Below are positions 53,200-62,086 of a DNA stretch of 64,000 nucleotides, in pieces. The stretch is from Spirosoma utsteinense (GTDB lineage Bacteria; Bacteroidota; Bacteroidia; Cytophagales; Spirosomataceae), in assembly GCF_014282275.1 (NCBI RefSeq), contig NZ_VFIA01000001.1, positions 248,001-312,000 of the forward strand. The letters run 5' to 3'. A program made the translations under genes and the position numbers. The notes below the pieces were generated by a model. It made no database searches and was not told the origin of the DNA. It saw only the letters and a list, made by a program, of their open reading frames with translations. The first letter of the stretch is position 1. Each line of letters opens with the position of its first letter.

Positions 53200-54300
53200 C
53201 TACCTGATTCCGAAAGAAGTTTCTTCCACGATGTAATCCACCACCCGTTTAAGGTCATTGTGCTGTTGGAAAACGGCGAGTTGCCGATCGGCACCAGTAC
53301 CCATTTCCAGGATTTTCAAGACATATTCACATTCAGAACGGCTACCCAGTTCGTCGACTACGTCGTCGATAAAATTCAATAATTCGTGGATCAGATGATG
53401 GGTGGGCACCTCTTCCTGCTTTCCGAAGTCGATGAGTTTGCCTTCTATGCCGTAGCGGGCGGCCCGCCACTTGTTTTCGTTGATCAGAATACGCCGGTAG
53501 GGCCGGAAGTTGAGATTCTGCCTGTGGAGTTTATAGATTTTGGCTACCAGTGCCTGCATAATGGCCGCCAGACAGATGGTTTCGTCAACGCGCATCGGCA
53601 CATCACAGATGCGGAACTCGATGGTGTCGAAGAACGGATGAAGACGAATGTCCCACCATATCTTTTTGCCATTGTCGATACAGCCGGTTTTTACCAGCAG
53701 CGCTAGGTATTCGTCGTACTCGGCTGCCGAGGAAAAGTAATCGGGTATACCCGTACGGGGAAACTTATCGAAAACCTTGGAACGGTATGACTTAAAACCC
53801 GTGTTGCGGCCGCGCCAGAACGGCGAGTTTGTCGAGAGTGCATAAATATGGGGCAGGAAATACCGGACAGCGTTCATAATCTGAATGCCCTCGTTCCGGC
53901 TTTCGATGCCCACATGGACATGGAGGCCAAAGATCAGGTTCGAGCGCGCCACATCGCGGAGTTCATCGATGAGTTGGTCGTAGCGCTCGTTGGGAGTAAT
54001 CAACTGCTGCTGCCAGTCGGAGAAGGGGTGAGTACCGGCGGCAGCAATCTTCAGGTTCTGGGCGTCGGCAAGCTCGATAATCATCTTTCTCAGGTAGGTC
54101 ACCTCATTGCGGGCATCCTGAATATTCTGGCAGATATCGGTACCAACTTCAACAACGGCCTGGTGCATTTCGGCTTTTACACGTTCCTGAAGGATGATTT
54201 TGCCGCCTTCAACGATCTTCGACATGTGGGAGCGCAACTCACCCGTAGTTGGGTCAATGGTTTGAAATTCTTCTTCGATTCCGAGGGTAAATACGGGCAT
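53200..54300 (-). CDS. YbdK/GCS2-type carboxylate-amine ligase
   Basis: The 366-residue protein matches the glutamate-cysteine ligase 2 family: GIEEEFQTIDPTTGELRS at the start, MHQAVVEVGTDICQNIQDAR, GTHPFSDWQQQ and NLIFGLHVHVGIESR, and EFRICDVPMRVDETICLAA. The E. coli relative YbdK has weak gamma-glutamylcysteine ligase activity, but true substrates of most members are unknown. It is the first gene of a minus-strand trio with the GATase (74-base gap) and the ATP-grasp-like protein. Divergent from the IPNS-like oxygenase. Confidence 0.92.
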   Translation of the reverse strand: MPVFTLGIEEEFQTIDPTTGELRSHMSKIVEGGKIILQERVKAEMHQAVVEVGTDICQNIQDARNEVTYLRKMIIELADAQNLKIAAAGTHPFSDWQQQLITPNERYDQLIDELRDVARSNLIFGLHVHVGIESRNEGIQIMNAVRYFLPHIYALSTNSPFWRGRNTGFKSYRSKVFDKFPRTGIPDYFSSAAEYDEYLALLVKTGCIDNGKKIWWDIRLHPFFDTIEFRICDVPMRVDETICLAAIMQALVAKIYKLHRQNLNFRPYRRILINENKWRAARYGIEGKLIDFGKQEEVPTHHLIHELLNFIDDVVDELGSRSECEYVLKILEMGTGADRQLAVFQQHNDLKRVVDYIVEETSFGIR

Positions 54301-54535
54301 TGGCGCGCGGGGGTTAGATGCGTTATTCGTCAGCTGGGCTTACATTAGATGGGTAAGGTACAGAAATTTCACTAAACTCTATTCCCTCTTTTCCGCCTGC
54401 TTTCTATGCGTAACTGACGCGAAATAGGAATGTTCGTACCATTGATAATTATTGGTATTGGTAAACCGACACCTAAGGCAGGCAGGTTGACGAACATGGG
54501 TTTGTCTGCCCGCCCTGCCATTAGACAAACTTTTG

Positions 54536-54543
54536 TACTTTTG
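54536..54543 (+). promoter_or_regulatory. -7 box before the oxygenase gene
   Basis: TACTTTTG matches the Bacteroidota consensus TAnnTTTG exactly, 17 bases before the start codon at 54561. A -33 TTG is not found at ideal spacing. Confidence 0.5.
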
Positions 54544-54560
54544 TAAAAACAGTTTAGTCT

Positions 54561-55520
54561 ATGCAACCCCAAGAGTTATACGACGAGATTCCCTCGTTGA
54601 ATTTAGCTGATTTTACATCGGGTGATGCCGATCGGAAAGCCCGTTTTGTTCAGGATCTGGGCCGGGCTTTCAACCAGATTGGTTTTGTCGCCATTCGTAA
54701 CCACGGCCTCACCGATGACTTGACCAAGCGCTTATACGACTCGGCTCAGGCCTTTTTCTCGGCTCCCGATGCGGTTAAACAACAGTATGAGCACCCTGAG
54801 CTGAACGGACAGCGGGGCTACATCGGCAAGGGTAAGGAAACCGCGAAAGGATTCAAGGTTGCCGATCTGAAAGAGTTTTATCACATCGGTCAGCCCGAAC
54901 CCGCAGGCGATATGCCTGCCAATGTGCTGCCCACCGAGTACCCTGAGTTTGGCGATGCCGCCCTTACGGCGTATCGGACCCTGGAGGGTGCGGGCAAGAT
55001 GTTGCTACGGGCTATTGCGCTGTATCTGGAGTTGCCAGAAACCTATTTTGACGATAAAGTCCAGCAGGGCGACAGCATCCTGCGGGCCCTTCACTATTTT
55101 CCACTCGACCCCGACACTACGCCCGACGGTGCGGTGCGGGCGGCTGCCCACGGTGATATCAACCTCATTACGCTGTTGATGGGCGCATCGGCCGATGGGC
55201 TGGAAGTGCTCCGGCGTGATGGTAAATGGATTGGTATCACGGCGTTGCCCGATCAGGTGATTGTGAACGTAGGCGATATGCTCGACCGACTAACAAATCA
55301 CAAACTGAAATCGACCATTCATCAGGTTGTGAATCCGCCCCGCGAAAAAATGAATCAGTCGCGCTACTCAATTCCGTTCTTCATGCACCCCCGTGCCGAT
55401 ATGAACTTGAGCTGTCTCGATACCTGCGTCGATCAGCAACACCCTAAACTATACGTCGACATGACTGCCGGCGACTTTCTGAACGAACGGCTCATGGAGC
55501 TGGGACTCAAGAAAGAATAG
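54561..55520 (+). CDS. Isopenicillin N synthase-like Fe(II)/2-oxoglutarate oxygenase
   Basis: The 319-residue protein has the IPNS family DIOX_N part (SLNLADFTSGDADRKARFVQDLGRAFNQIGFVAIRNHGL) and the double-stranded beta-helix. The iron ligands are His197, Asp199 (AAHGDI) and His254 (STIHQVVNPP), and Arg268-x-Ser270 binds the 2-oxoglutarate carboxylate. The iron triad and RxS pair are intact, so it should be an active oxygenase using 2-oxoglutarate. Bacterial members vary widely; substrate unknown. It is divergent from the ligase trio, so a shared pathway is possible but unproven. Confidence 0.9.
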   Translation: MQPQELYDEIPSLNLADFTSGDADRKARFVQDLGRAFNQIGFVAIRNHGLTDDLTKRLYDSAQAFFSAPDAVKQQYEHPELNGQRGYIGKGKETAKGFKVADLKEFYHIGQPEPAGDMPANVLPTEYPEFGDAALTAYRTLEGAGKMLLRAIALYLELPETYFDDKVQQGDSILRALHYFPLDPDTTPDGAVRAAAHGDINLITLLMGASADGLEVLRRDGKWIGITALPDQVIVNVGDMLDRLTNHKLKSTIHQVVNPPREKMNQSRYSIPFFMHPRADMNLSCLDTCVDQQHPKLYVDMTAGDFLNERLMELGLKKE

Positions 55521-55538
55521 TTAGTCAGCTTAATGCTT

Positions 55539-55611
55539 GTCATTCCCTGTCCCGGAGTAGCCTGTATCAGTACGACCGGTCATGATAGACCGGGGCAGGG
55601 AATGACTTTTT
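55539..55611 (+). terminator. Terminator between the oxygenase and chromate transporter genes
   Basis: A 17-base stem (55539-55555 with 55590-55606, one mismatch) with a 34-base loop is followed by five T. Confidence 0.8.
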
Positions 55612-55615
55612 CCGT

Positions 55616-56821
55616 ATGATGCGCCCAAGCCTTCCTCATATTCAACCCGTTCGTCGAATCCGGTACGTCATCTTTTTGAAAGATGTGCTGATCCTGGCGT
55701 TGACTACGTTTGGCGGGCCGCAGGTACATCTGGCCATGCTTTATGATCGGTTTGTGGTAAAGCGCCGATACATCACCGAAAGCGAATTGATGGAGCTCAA
55801 TGCCCTGGGGCAGGTATTGCCCGGGCCAACCTCCACACAAACCATTACGGCCGTTGGTTTTAAAATTGGTGGCCCCAACCTCGCCTATATCACCCTGCTT
55901 ATCTGGATACTCCCCGGTGTCTCCATTATGACAGCCGCCGGGATGGGCATGTACTACCTGGAGCAACAAAACCTGTCGATCCATTTTACCCGGTTCATTC
56001 AGCCAATGGCGGTCGGATTTCTGGTCGTGGCGGGGTATCGGATTGGGCAGAAAGTGATAAAGAACAAGGTCAGTCTGGCGCTGGCCCTGACAGCCACACT
56101 GGTTGCCTACGTGTTCCGATCGCCGGTAATGACACCCATCGTGATCCTCGTTGGCGGTCTCACCACGGCGCTCACCTACGAGAAGCAGGAGCGGATGGAC
56201 AAAAAACCGTTACGGGTGCAATGGGCCAACTTTTTTCTGTGGTTAGGGGTTTTTGTGGCCGCTGCCGGTCTGGGAGCGCTGACCCAATCGCTTCCTGTAC
56301 GTCTATTCGAAAACTTCTACAGAAATGGGAGTCTGGTATTTGGCGGGGGGCAGGTGCTGACGCCAATGCTTTACAACGAATTTGTTGCCTTCAAGCACTA
56401 CCTCAGCCGGGAGGAATTTCTGTCTGGGCTGGGTCTGGTGCAGGCGGTGCCGGGACCGGTCTTTGCGTTTGCCTCCTACATCGGGGCGCTATCGATGCGG
56501 CACGAGGGCATTAGCGGGCAGTTTTGGGGTAGTTTTGTGTCGACGGCCGGCATTTTTCTGCCCGGTACATTCCTGATCTTCTTCGTATACCGATTCTGGG
56601 AACAACTCAAACGATACCGGGTCGTGCGGGCCTCGCTGGAGGGAGTGAACGCGGCCAGCACCGGACTGACAGCCGCAGCCGCCATTATATTGTTTCAGCC
56701 CATGATTCCGCACTGGCCCTCCGTCGTGGTGGTGCTGGTAACCATCGGGTTGATGCTTTACACCCGAACCCCGCCCTACGCCCTGATCTTGGGCGGGTTG
56801 CTCGTAGGGTTGCTCTTCTGA
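55616..56821 (+). CDS. chrA: Chromate transporter, two-domain CHR family
   Basis: The 401-residue membrane protein has two CHR halves. The first carries FGGPQVHLAMLYDRFVVKRRYITESELMELNALGQVLPGPTSTQ and the second FGGGQVLTPMLYNEFVAFKHYLSREEFLSGLGLVQAVPGPVFAFA. About ten hydrophobic segments follow the two motif regions. It exports chromate by proton exchange in known members. It starts five bases after a terminator stem, so it is probably expressed separately. No regulator is adjacent. Confidence 0.92.
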   Translation: MMRPSLPHIQPVRRIRYVIFLKDVLILALTTFGGPQVHLAMLYDRFVVKRRYITESELMELNALGQVLPGPTSTQTITAVGFKIGGPNLAYITLLIWILPGVSIMTAAGMGMYYLEQQNLSIHFTRFIQPMAVGFLVVAGYRIGQKVIKNKVSLALALTATLVAYVFRSPVMTPIVILVGGLTTALTYEKQERMDKKPLRVQWANFFLWLGVFVAAAGLGALTQSLPVRLFENFYRNGSLVFGGGQVLTPMLYNEFVAFKHYLSREEFLSGLGLVQAVPGPVFAFASYIGALSMRHEGISGQFWGSFVSTAGIFLPGTFLIFFVYRFWEQLKRYRVVRASLEGVNAASTGLTAAAAIILFQPMIPHWPSVVVVLVTIGLMLYTRTPPYALILGGLLVGLLF

Positions 56822-56865
56822 CCAATCGCCCTGTCCTTATTCGTGCAACAGGTCTCGATACGGAA

Positions 56866-57435
56866 CTAGTTGTTGTTCCGCACCCGGACAGGCTTCAATT
56901 CGCCAAAACGCATTTGCAGCAGGTAGTAGCCGCCAAACAGCAGGGCGCTGAAGAACAGGTCGCCTGCCAGCCCGTTCAGGAAGAACGACGTACCGTTGTA
57001 GAAAGCCAGTCCAGCCACATAGCAGCCTACCAGACCCGACATCGTTTGTGGGTAGAATGAGCTACCGTACCAGACGGCGAAATTGGTAACCAGAAAAAAC
57101 AGGATTGAGGACGCCACAGAAGCCGCAGCGATACGACCAGCGCTCACTTTCTGCCGGGCCGTACGACGAATTGCCCAGACGCCCAGCAGCCATGTAAGGC
57201 CAAAACTCAGGTAAACGGCAGTCATACTGCTATGAAACCCAATCAGCGCATCGCTCAGCAGCATAGCTGCCAGGGGAGCTACCAGGCCCAGCCACTTCCG
57301 CTCGAACATAGCTGCACCAAACAAAGCCAGGGCTGCAATAGGCGTGAAGTTGGGCCAGTGAGGCACCAAACGAAACAGCGCCGTAGCGAGGACGATGGTG
57401 GTCAGGGTGATCAAACGAATCGGGAGCGACTTCAT
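56866..57435 (-). CDS. DUF6580 membrane protein in cobalamin operon
   Basis: The 189-residue protein has five to six membrane segments. Its pattern (FTPIAALALFGAAMFERKWLGLVAPLAAMLLSDALIGFH...; LVTNFAVWYGSSFYPQTMSGLVGCYVAGLAFY) belongs to DUF6580, which resembles S components of ECF-type vitamin transporters. It lies seven bases after cobC at the end of the cob operon. I infer transport of a cobalamin precursor or lower-ligand base; there is no direct evidence. Confidence 0.8.
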   Translation of the reverse strand: MKSLPIRLITLTTIVLATALFRLVPHWPNFTPIAALALFGAAMFERKWLGLVAPLAAMLLSDALIGFHSSMTAVYLSFGLTWLLGVWAIRRTARQKVSAGRIAAASVASSILFFLVTNFAVWYGSSFYPQTMSGLVGCYVAGLAFYNGTSFFLNGLAGDLFFSALLFGGYYLLQMRFGELKPVRVRNNN

Positions 57436-57442
57436 CAGGTGG

Positions 57443-58084
57443 TCAGCGGTTGATATATTGAATTGTATAGGAAGAACCTGTCAGGGTCAATTTGGTAACA
57501 GCACCATAATCGAGGTTAATCCGGTAAGCGTTATGCAAAGATAAATCCAGAAATAAACACAGCAAAGCACGAATTACTCCACCGTGTGAAACAATGAACA
57601 CAGGTTGACCCGGCGCTTGTTCGGACAGGGGAATAATTTTTTCACGCCAGAAGGCACCAACCCGGTCAAAGACGTCCTGAAAGTTTTCGCCGTTAGGGGT
57701 TGAAACATGCACAAAATCGGCCATCCAGGGGTCCAGGACATCGCGGCCGATGTCGGTCCAGGGCATCATCTCCCAATCGCCGAAGTGAAATTCCTTTAGC
57801 CGGTCGTCGAACTGCACGGCGGGGCGGTGCGAATCGACGACGGTCGTCTGTCCTGGTGCCGTTTCAATCCGACTGCCCGTATCGAGCGCAACCGCCAGGT
57901 CTTCAGTCAGTTGGCGGCAACGATTCAGGGGCGATGAAAAAATAGCCGATGGGTCTTCGGGCAGGTGCAGCGTCAGTTTGTCGCGCTGTTCTTCGTAATT
58001 GTCTGCCAGGTCAACATTCGACTGCCCGTAGGCCAGACTGCGGCCAACAGCTACTTCGGTATGGCGGATAAGATAAATGTCCAT
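57443..58084 (-). CDS. cobC: Alpha-ribazole phosphatase-like histidine phosphatase
   Basis: The 213-residue protein has the histidine phosphatase motif LIRHTEV near residues 5-11, DRLKEFHFGDWE and VSHGGVIRALLC with the second catalytic His. The genes on either side (cobS, DUF6580) point to CobC, which removes the phosphate of alpha-ribazole-5'-phosphate in B12 lower-ligand assembly. Its start is directly adjacent to the cobS stop. Confidence 0.9.
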   Translation of the reverse strand: MDIYLIRHTEVAVGRSLAYGQSNVDLADNYEEQRDKLTLHLPEDPSAIFSSPLNRCRQLTEDLAVALDTGSRIETAPGQTTVVDSHRPAVQFDDRLKEFHFGDWEMMPWTDIGRDVLDPWMADFVHVSTPNGENFQDVFDRVGAFWREKIIPLSEQAPGQPVFIVSHGGVIRALLCLFLDLSLHNAYRINLDYGAVTKLTLTGSSYTIQYINR

Positions 58085-58867
58085 TTAAACAGATACCCAT
58101 AACAGGGATACAAACGATAGATAAACGATCACTTCGGTGAGTTGTTGGGTAGCGCCAAGGCAGTCGCCGGTGTATCCACCGAGCCACTTGCTGAAGAAAC
58201 CAATAAGCCGCCACCGAACTAACGCCAGCGGAATCAGAAAGGTTAGATAAATCCATAATCCCGTATACCCAACCAGAGCCAGCAGCGGTAACAGACCCAG
58301 TATGGCAGCAAGGCCCAACTGCCCCGCTGTGATGCCCTGGGCAATCGGTTTCGCTTTGGCGTCGAGATCTTCGCGGGCGTAGGGAAGCGCCCGAATGACC
58401 GTTGCGGCTGTCAGCCGACTCAGACTATGCGCTGAGATATACTTCAGGGCTACCGCCCAGCCGAAAGCTTCGGCAGTCAGCATCGACTGGAGCGCGAAGA
58501 ACTTCACCGCCAGCAGCAGGCCGAGGCCTATGGTGCCATACGTGCCCAGTCGGCTATCTTTCATAATGGTCAGGATCTGCGTCTTGTTCCAGCCCCCCCC
58601 GAATCCATCACAGACATCGGCAAACCCATCTTCATGAAAAGCGCCGGTGGCCCAGACGGTAGCCACCATGCTGAACAGGATAGGTAGGTAAGTGGGCGGG
58701 AAGAGAACCGTGGCCAGCCAGTAAGTGCCGATGCCAATGCCGCCAATGATCCAGCCGATGAGCGGAAAGAACAGGGTCGATCGGTTGAGCGCATCGGGCG
58801 AGTGATCGATGTGTTTCGGCACCGGCAGGCGGGTGTAAAACATGAGTGCCGTAAAGAAAAGACGCAT
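58085..58867 (-). CDS. cobS: Adenosylcobinamide-GDP ribazoletransferase
   Basis: The 260-residue membrane enzyme has the CobS pattern: LMFYTRLPVP, FPLIGWIIGGIG, GAFHEDGFADVCDGFGGGWNKTQILTIMKDSRLGTYG with the acidic metal-binding segment, and a C-terminal GYTGDCLGATQQLTEV. It joins the lower ligand alpha-ribazole to adenosylcobinamide-GDP. It is second in the operon cobT-cobS-cobC-DUF6580. Confidence 0.95.
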   Translation of the reverse strand: MRLFFTALMFYTRLPVPKHIDHSPDALNRSTLFFPLIGWIIGGIGIGTYWLATVLFPPTYLPILFSMVATVWATGAFHEDGFADVCDGFGGGWNKTQILTIMKDSRLGTYGTIGLGLLLAVKFFALQSMLTAEAFGWAVALKYISAHSLSRLTAATVIRALPYAREDLDAKAKPIAQGITAGQLGLAAILGLLPLLALVGYTGLWIYLTFLIPLALVRWRLIGFFSKWLGGYTGDCLGATQQLTEVIVYLSFVSLLWVSV

Positions 58868-58902
58868 ATAAACGGGGAGAGGTGAGTGGTCGGCCTGAAT
58901 GC

Positions 58903-59919
58903 TTACTGAAGACTATCCATCGTTGCCATATCGTTCAACATGGCAACCGCTGCCTGAACAAGCGGGTAGGCCAGTGCGCAGCCCGTTCCTTCGCCCAATC
59001 GCAGGTCCAGTTGAAGTAAAGGTTTAACCTGAAGGGCCTTCAGCATCTGCTGGTGACCCGTTTCGGCAGACTGGTGGCAAAAGATGGCATGGGTCAGCAC
59101 CGCCGGGTTCAGGGCCCTGGCAACCAGCAGGGCCGATGTGGCAATGAACCCATCGACGAGAATAACCATACCCTGTTCGGCCGCCTGAAGCATACCGCCC
59201 ACGATAGCGGCAATTTCCAGGCCACCCATGGCCGCCAGCACGGCCATTGGCTCGGTCAGGTGCGCATACCGGTCGGCTATTTCCTCTAAAATGCTCAGTT
59301 TACGGGCCAGCCCCGCATCATCCAGCCCTGTACCCCGACCCACGCACTGGGTCAGCGGCAGGCCCGTCATCCGGTGCATGAGCAGCGCGGCCGGCGAGGT
59401 GTTTCCAATACCCATTTCGCCAAAGCCGACGATGTTGCAATCGCGGTACTTAACACCGTTAACCAGCGTTTTTCCGGCATCCAGGGCTGCTTCGCACTCG
59501 TCGGCCGTCATGGCTGGCTCCTGCCGCATGTTGCGCGTGCCGGGCCGGATTTTGTACTTGACGAAGGTATCGGACGTTGCCGAAAACGTACCAGCTACCC
59601 CCACATCACAGACCAGTAGCTGAAGTCCGTTCTGCCGGCAGAAGATATTGATCGCTGCACCACCGGCAATGAAATTGTTGACCATACTGTAGGTTACCGA
59701 GGCCGGGTAGGCACTTATCCCTTCGGCCGCCAGCCCGTGGTCACCGGCAAACACGATCACATGGGGGTTGCTCAGGATCGGAGTTTCTGTTTGCTGGATC
59801 AGGGCAATTTGCAGGGCCAGTTCCTCCAGGTGGCCCAGCGCGCCGAGGGGTTTGGTTTTGTTGTCGATGCGTTGGCGAATGCGGTCAGTCAACGGATCGG
59901 AAAGGTGAGAATCGTTCAT
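58903..59919 (-). CDS. cobT: Nicotinate-nucleotide-dimethylbenzimidazole phosphoribosyltransferase
   Basis: About 338 residues with CobT motifs: RIDNKTKPLGALGHLEELALQIA, VVFAGDHGLAAEGISAYP (shown here as VIVFAGDHGL), GEMGIGNTSPAAL, and a C-terminal LDLRLGEGTGCALAYPLV with the catalytic Glu. It activates the lower-ligand base of B12. The start at 59919 fits the family; the frame continues upstream to 60093 but those residues are not CobT-like. It is the first gene of the cob operon. Confidence 0.95.
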   Translation of the reverse strand: MNDSHLSDPLTDRIRQRIDNKTKPLGALGHLEELALQIALIQQTETPILSNPHVIVFAGDHGLAAEGISAYPASVTYSMVNNFIAGGAAINIFCRQNGLQLLVCDVGVAGTFSATSDTFVKYKIRPGTRNMRQEPAMTADECEAALDAGKTLVNGVKYRDCNIVGFGEMGIGNTSPAALLMHRMTGLPLTQCVGRGTGLDDAGLARKLSILEEIADRYAHLTEPMAVLAAMGGLEIAAIVGGMLQAAEQGMVILVDGFIATSALLVARALNPAVLTHAIFCHQSAETGHQQMLKALQVKPLLQLDLRLGEGTGCALAYPLVQAAVAMLNDMATMDSLQ

Positions 59920-60256
59920 AGAGTCGGGACGGCGCATCGGGCTGCGATGCCAAATCAACCCCAAAGTTCTCAAATGCGTTGATAGGAACAGATAAAACCC
60001 GACTAAAATGGACAAATAGATTGCGATCGACCGGGAGTCAATGGGTATTCCCGGCAGCTCAGTTGCCGAAATGGTGGTTCGGGGGCCAACCACTTACGGG
60101 GCTCGTTCTCTATGCATCCGGTTATTTCGCCGTCGTTCCGGACCGGATTTTTAGACTGGAGGAAAGAAAATAAACGCCATGGCCGGACCCCGGCCGATTT
60201 TTTCCTTCCGTTAACAGAAACGATGTTACTTTAACGCGGTAAATGATCTTCCAACC
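59920..60256. other. Intergenic region upstream of cobT; no B12 riboswitch seen
   Basis: I looked on the minus strand for the conserved B12 box (AGTCxGGAxACCTGCC type) and did not find it. On the plus strand a short GGCCGG/CCGGCC stem at 60181-60195 is followed after two bases by six T, which looks like a small terminator or attenuator before the hydrolase gene. Confidence 0.45.
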
Positions 60257-61231
60257 ATGATCCGTCTACCCATGCTTACTTTCCTGGTATCGCTGATCAG
60301 CGTGGCCGGGCTGGCGCAAACGCAGGAAATGGTGCAGCTTAAAACCGCTGACCTCAATCTTAATGGCACCTTAACGCTGCCTGATGGGGCAACGGGGCGG
60401 GTGCCGGTACTCTTACTGATTGCCGGGTCCGGCGCCACCGATCGGGATGGCAACAACCCCATTCCGGCGGGTCAGATGGGCAGCGTAAAAGCCAATTCGT
60501 ATAAATTGCTGGCCGATAGTCTGAGTAAGGCTGGCGTCGCGGTCCTGCGGTATGACAAACGGGGCGTTGGTACCAGTAAGTTACTGAATATGAACGAGGC
60601 TAGTTTGACGTTCGACACTTATATCGAGGATGCCGTTGGCTGGATAAAGCAACTGCGCAATGACAAACGATTCTCCAACGTTGGGATCGTTGGCCATAGC
60701 GAGGGGTCGTTGATTGGCATGGTAGCCGCCCGGCAGGCCAAAGCCGACGTATTCGTGTCGCTGGCCGGACCGGGGGATGACATCTGCGAAAAACTGAAGA
60801 CACAGGTAGGGAAGCAACTGCCCGATGAGTCGAAACAGGAAGTTTTTCGGGCGCTGGACTCGTTGAAAGGGGGTCATACCCTGAGGAAGCTGCCAACCCC
60901 TTATGCACCGGTCAGGCAGTTGTTTCGCCCCAGCGTGCAGCCCTACCTTATTTCGTGGATGAAGTACAATCCGGCGGCTCAACTTAAGCTACTGACCATA
61001 CCGGTGTTGATCATCCAGGGAATGCGCGATGTTCAGGTGTCGGTGAAGGATGCCGAACTATTGAAAGCCGCCCGGCCCAGTGCCAGGATCAAACTATTCG
61101 AAGCGATGAGTCATGGCCTTAAGGATGTCAGGACCGACTCTATGCAGGAAGCCATAACGTCCTATAATGAACCCGGCGGGCCACTCACCGCCGGTCTGGC
61201 AGCCGAAATTGCCCACTTTATAAAGGGATGA
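60257..61231 (+). CDS. Secreted alpha/beta hydrolase (dienelactone hydrolase-like)
   Basis: The 324-residue protein has a signal peptide (about 1-21, ending GLAQ), oxyanion segment LIAGSGATDRDGN, nucleophile elbow GHSEGSLIGM, and C-terminal acid and His (QGMRDVQV...EAMSHGLKDV). This is the YqiA/EstA-like group of periplasmic esterases or peptidases. Substrate unknown; no partner gene nearby. Confidence 0.88.
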   Translation: MIRLPMLTFLVSLISVAGLAQTQEMVQLKTADLNLNGTLTLPDGATGRVPVLLLIAGSGATDRDGNNPIPAGQMGSVKANSYKLLADSLSKAGVAVLRYDKRGVGTSKLLNMNEASLTFDTYIEDAVGWIKQLRNDKRFSNVGIVGHSEGSLIGMVAARQAKADVFVSLAGPGDDICEKLKTQVGKQLPDESKQEVFRALDSLKGGHTLRKLPTPYAPVRQLFRPSVQPYLISWMKYNPAAQLKLLTIPVLIIQGMRDVQVSVKDAELLKAARPSARIKLFEAMSHGLKDVRTDSMQEAITSYNEPGGPLTAGLAAEIAHFIKG

Positions 61232-61269
61232 GGTAAGCCAATCCGCTGCGGGCGACAAACTCCCAACTA

Positions 61270-61911
61270 TCAGTTCGGCGAATAGTGTTGCAGGTAGGAG
61301 ATCAGCCGCTCGAAGTGAAGCTGTTCGTATGGATTCTGGGATTGTTGAACAAGCAACTGGCGGTAAGTGTCGATCAGCGTATCGAACAGGGGGTTGTGGT
61401 TCAGCCGGGCCACAATCAGGCCTTTATAGCACCGATGCGTCTGGTTGTACACATACAGGCTGGGCAGACCGGGATGCTCGTTCAGCAGTCGGTCGAGGGT
61501 TGGCAGTAAAGAGGCCGTTTGCAAAAAATCGAATCCCCTGTTGGTGAAAAAATCCTCGATATGGTCGCAGGTATCGGCCAACTCGCTCTCCGAATGGATC
61601 TTGTAGCGAAAATACTGGAGACCGTTGAACTTACCGATAGACAGGATGAGGGTATTGGCATCGGGCCGGTAATCGGTCACGTTGTTCAGGAATTGCTGGG
61701 CGATTTGCTCAACCTGTTCATTGCGCGCCCCGAAGTTCACTTCCAGCATCGTCTCGTCGCCGTAGAAAGCGGGCGACAGAATCACGTTCTGAAAGCCGGC
61801 GTCGGTCAATTTTCGATATTGTTTGCGTTCTGGCAGCAACACATACTGATGCCGACCGAAAAAAGGCGTCAGTTGCTGGTAGAGATTGGTTTCAAATGGA
61901 GTAAGCGTCAT
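61270..61911 (-). CDS. Uncharacterised cytoplasmic protein
   Basis: I do not recognise the 213-residue protein. It has no signal peptide or membrane segment. It contains alternating strands and helices (NVILSPAFYGDETMLEVNFGARNEQVEQIAQQFLNN; ANTLILSIGKFNGLQYFRYKI; LPSLYVYNQTHRCYKGLIVARLNHNPLF). Codon use looks like that of its neighbours. It is probably a lineage-specific protein of Cytophagales. Confidence 0.75.
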   Translation of the reverse strand: MTLTPFETNLYQQLTPFFGRHQYVLLPERKQYRKLTDAGFQNVILSPAFYGDETMLEVNFGARNEQVEQIAQQFLNNVTDYRPDANTLILSIGKFNGLQYFRYKIHSESELADTCDHIEDFFTNRGFDFLQTASLLPTLDRLLNEHPGLPSLYVYNQTHRCYKGLIVARLNHNPLFDTLIDTYRQLLVQQSQNPYEQLHFERLISYLQHYSPN

Positions 61912-62086
61912 CGTAGTAGGGGCATGACACTGAAAAAAAAGAGTAAAGGAATAGGGGGGTAACTAATTCTAAACGAATTGGTTTCACTGAATGATACGAC
62001 CCAACCCATCAGGAACCACTGTGAACGTCGAACTAAAGTGAGCGGCAATGAGTTCAGGGTATACGCGCTTGTACTGGCGTCGTTCT

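Noticed and set aside
54421-54500. Short inverted repeat TGTTCGT/ACGAACA upstream of the oxygenase gene
   Set aside because: Arms are only seven bases and could be chance; too weak to call an operator.
59920-60256. Possible cobalamin riboswitch before cobT
   Set aside because: The conserved B12 box could not be found on the minus strand by eye.
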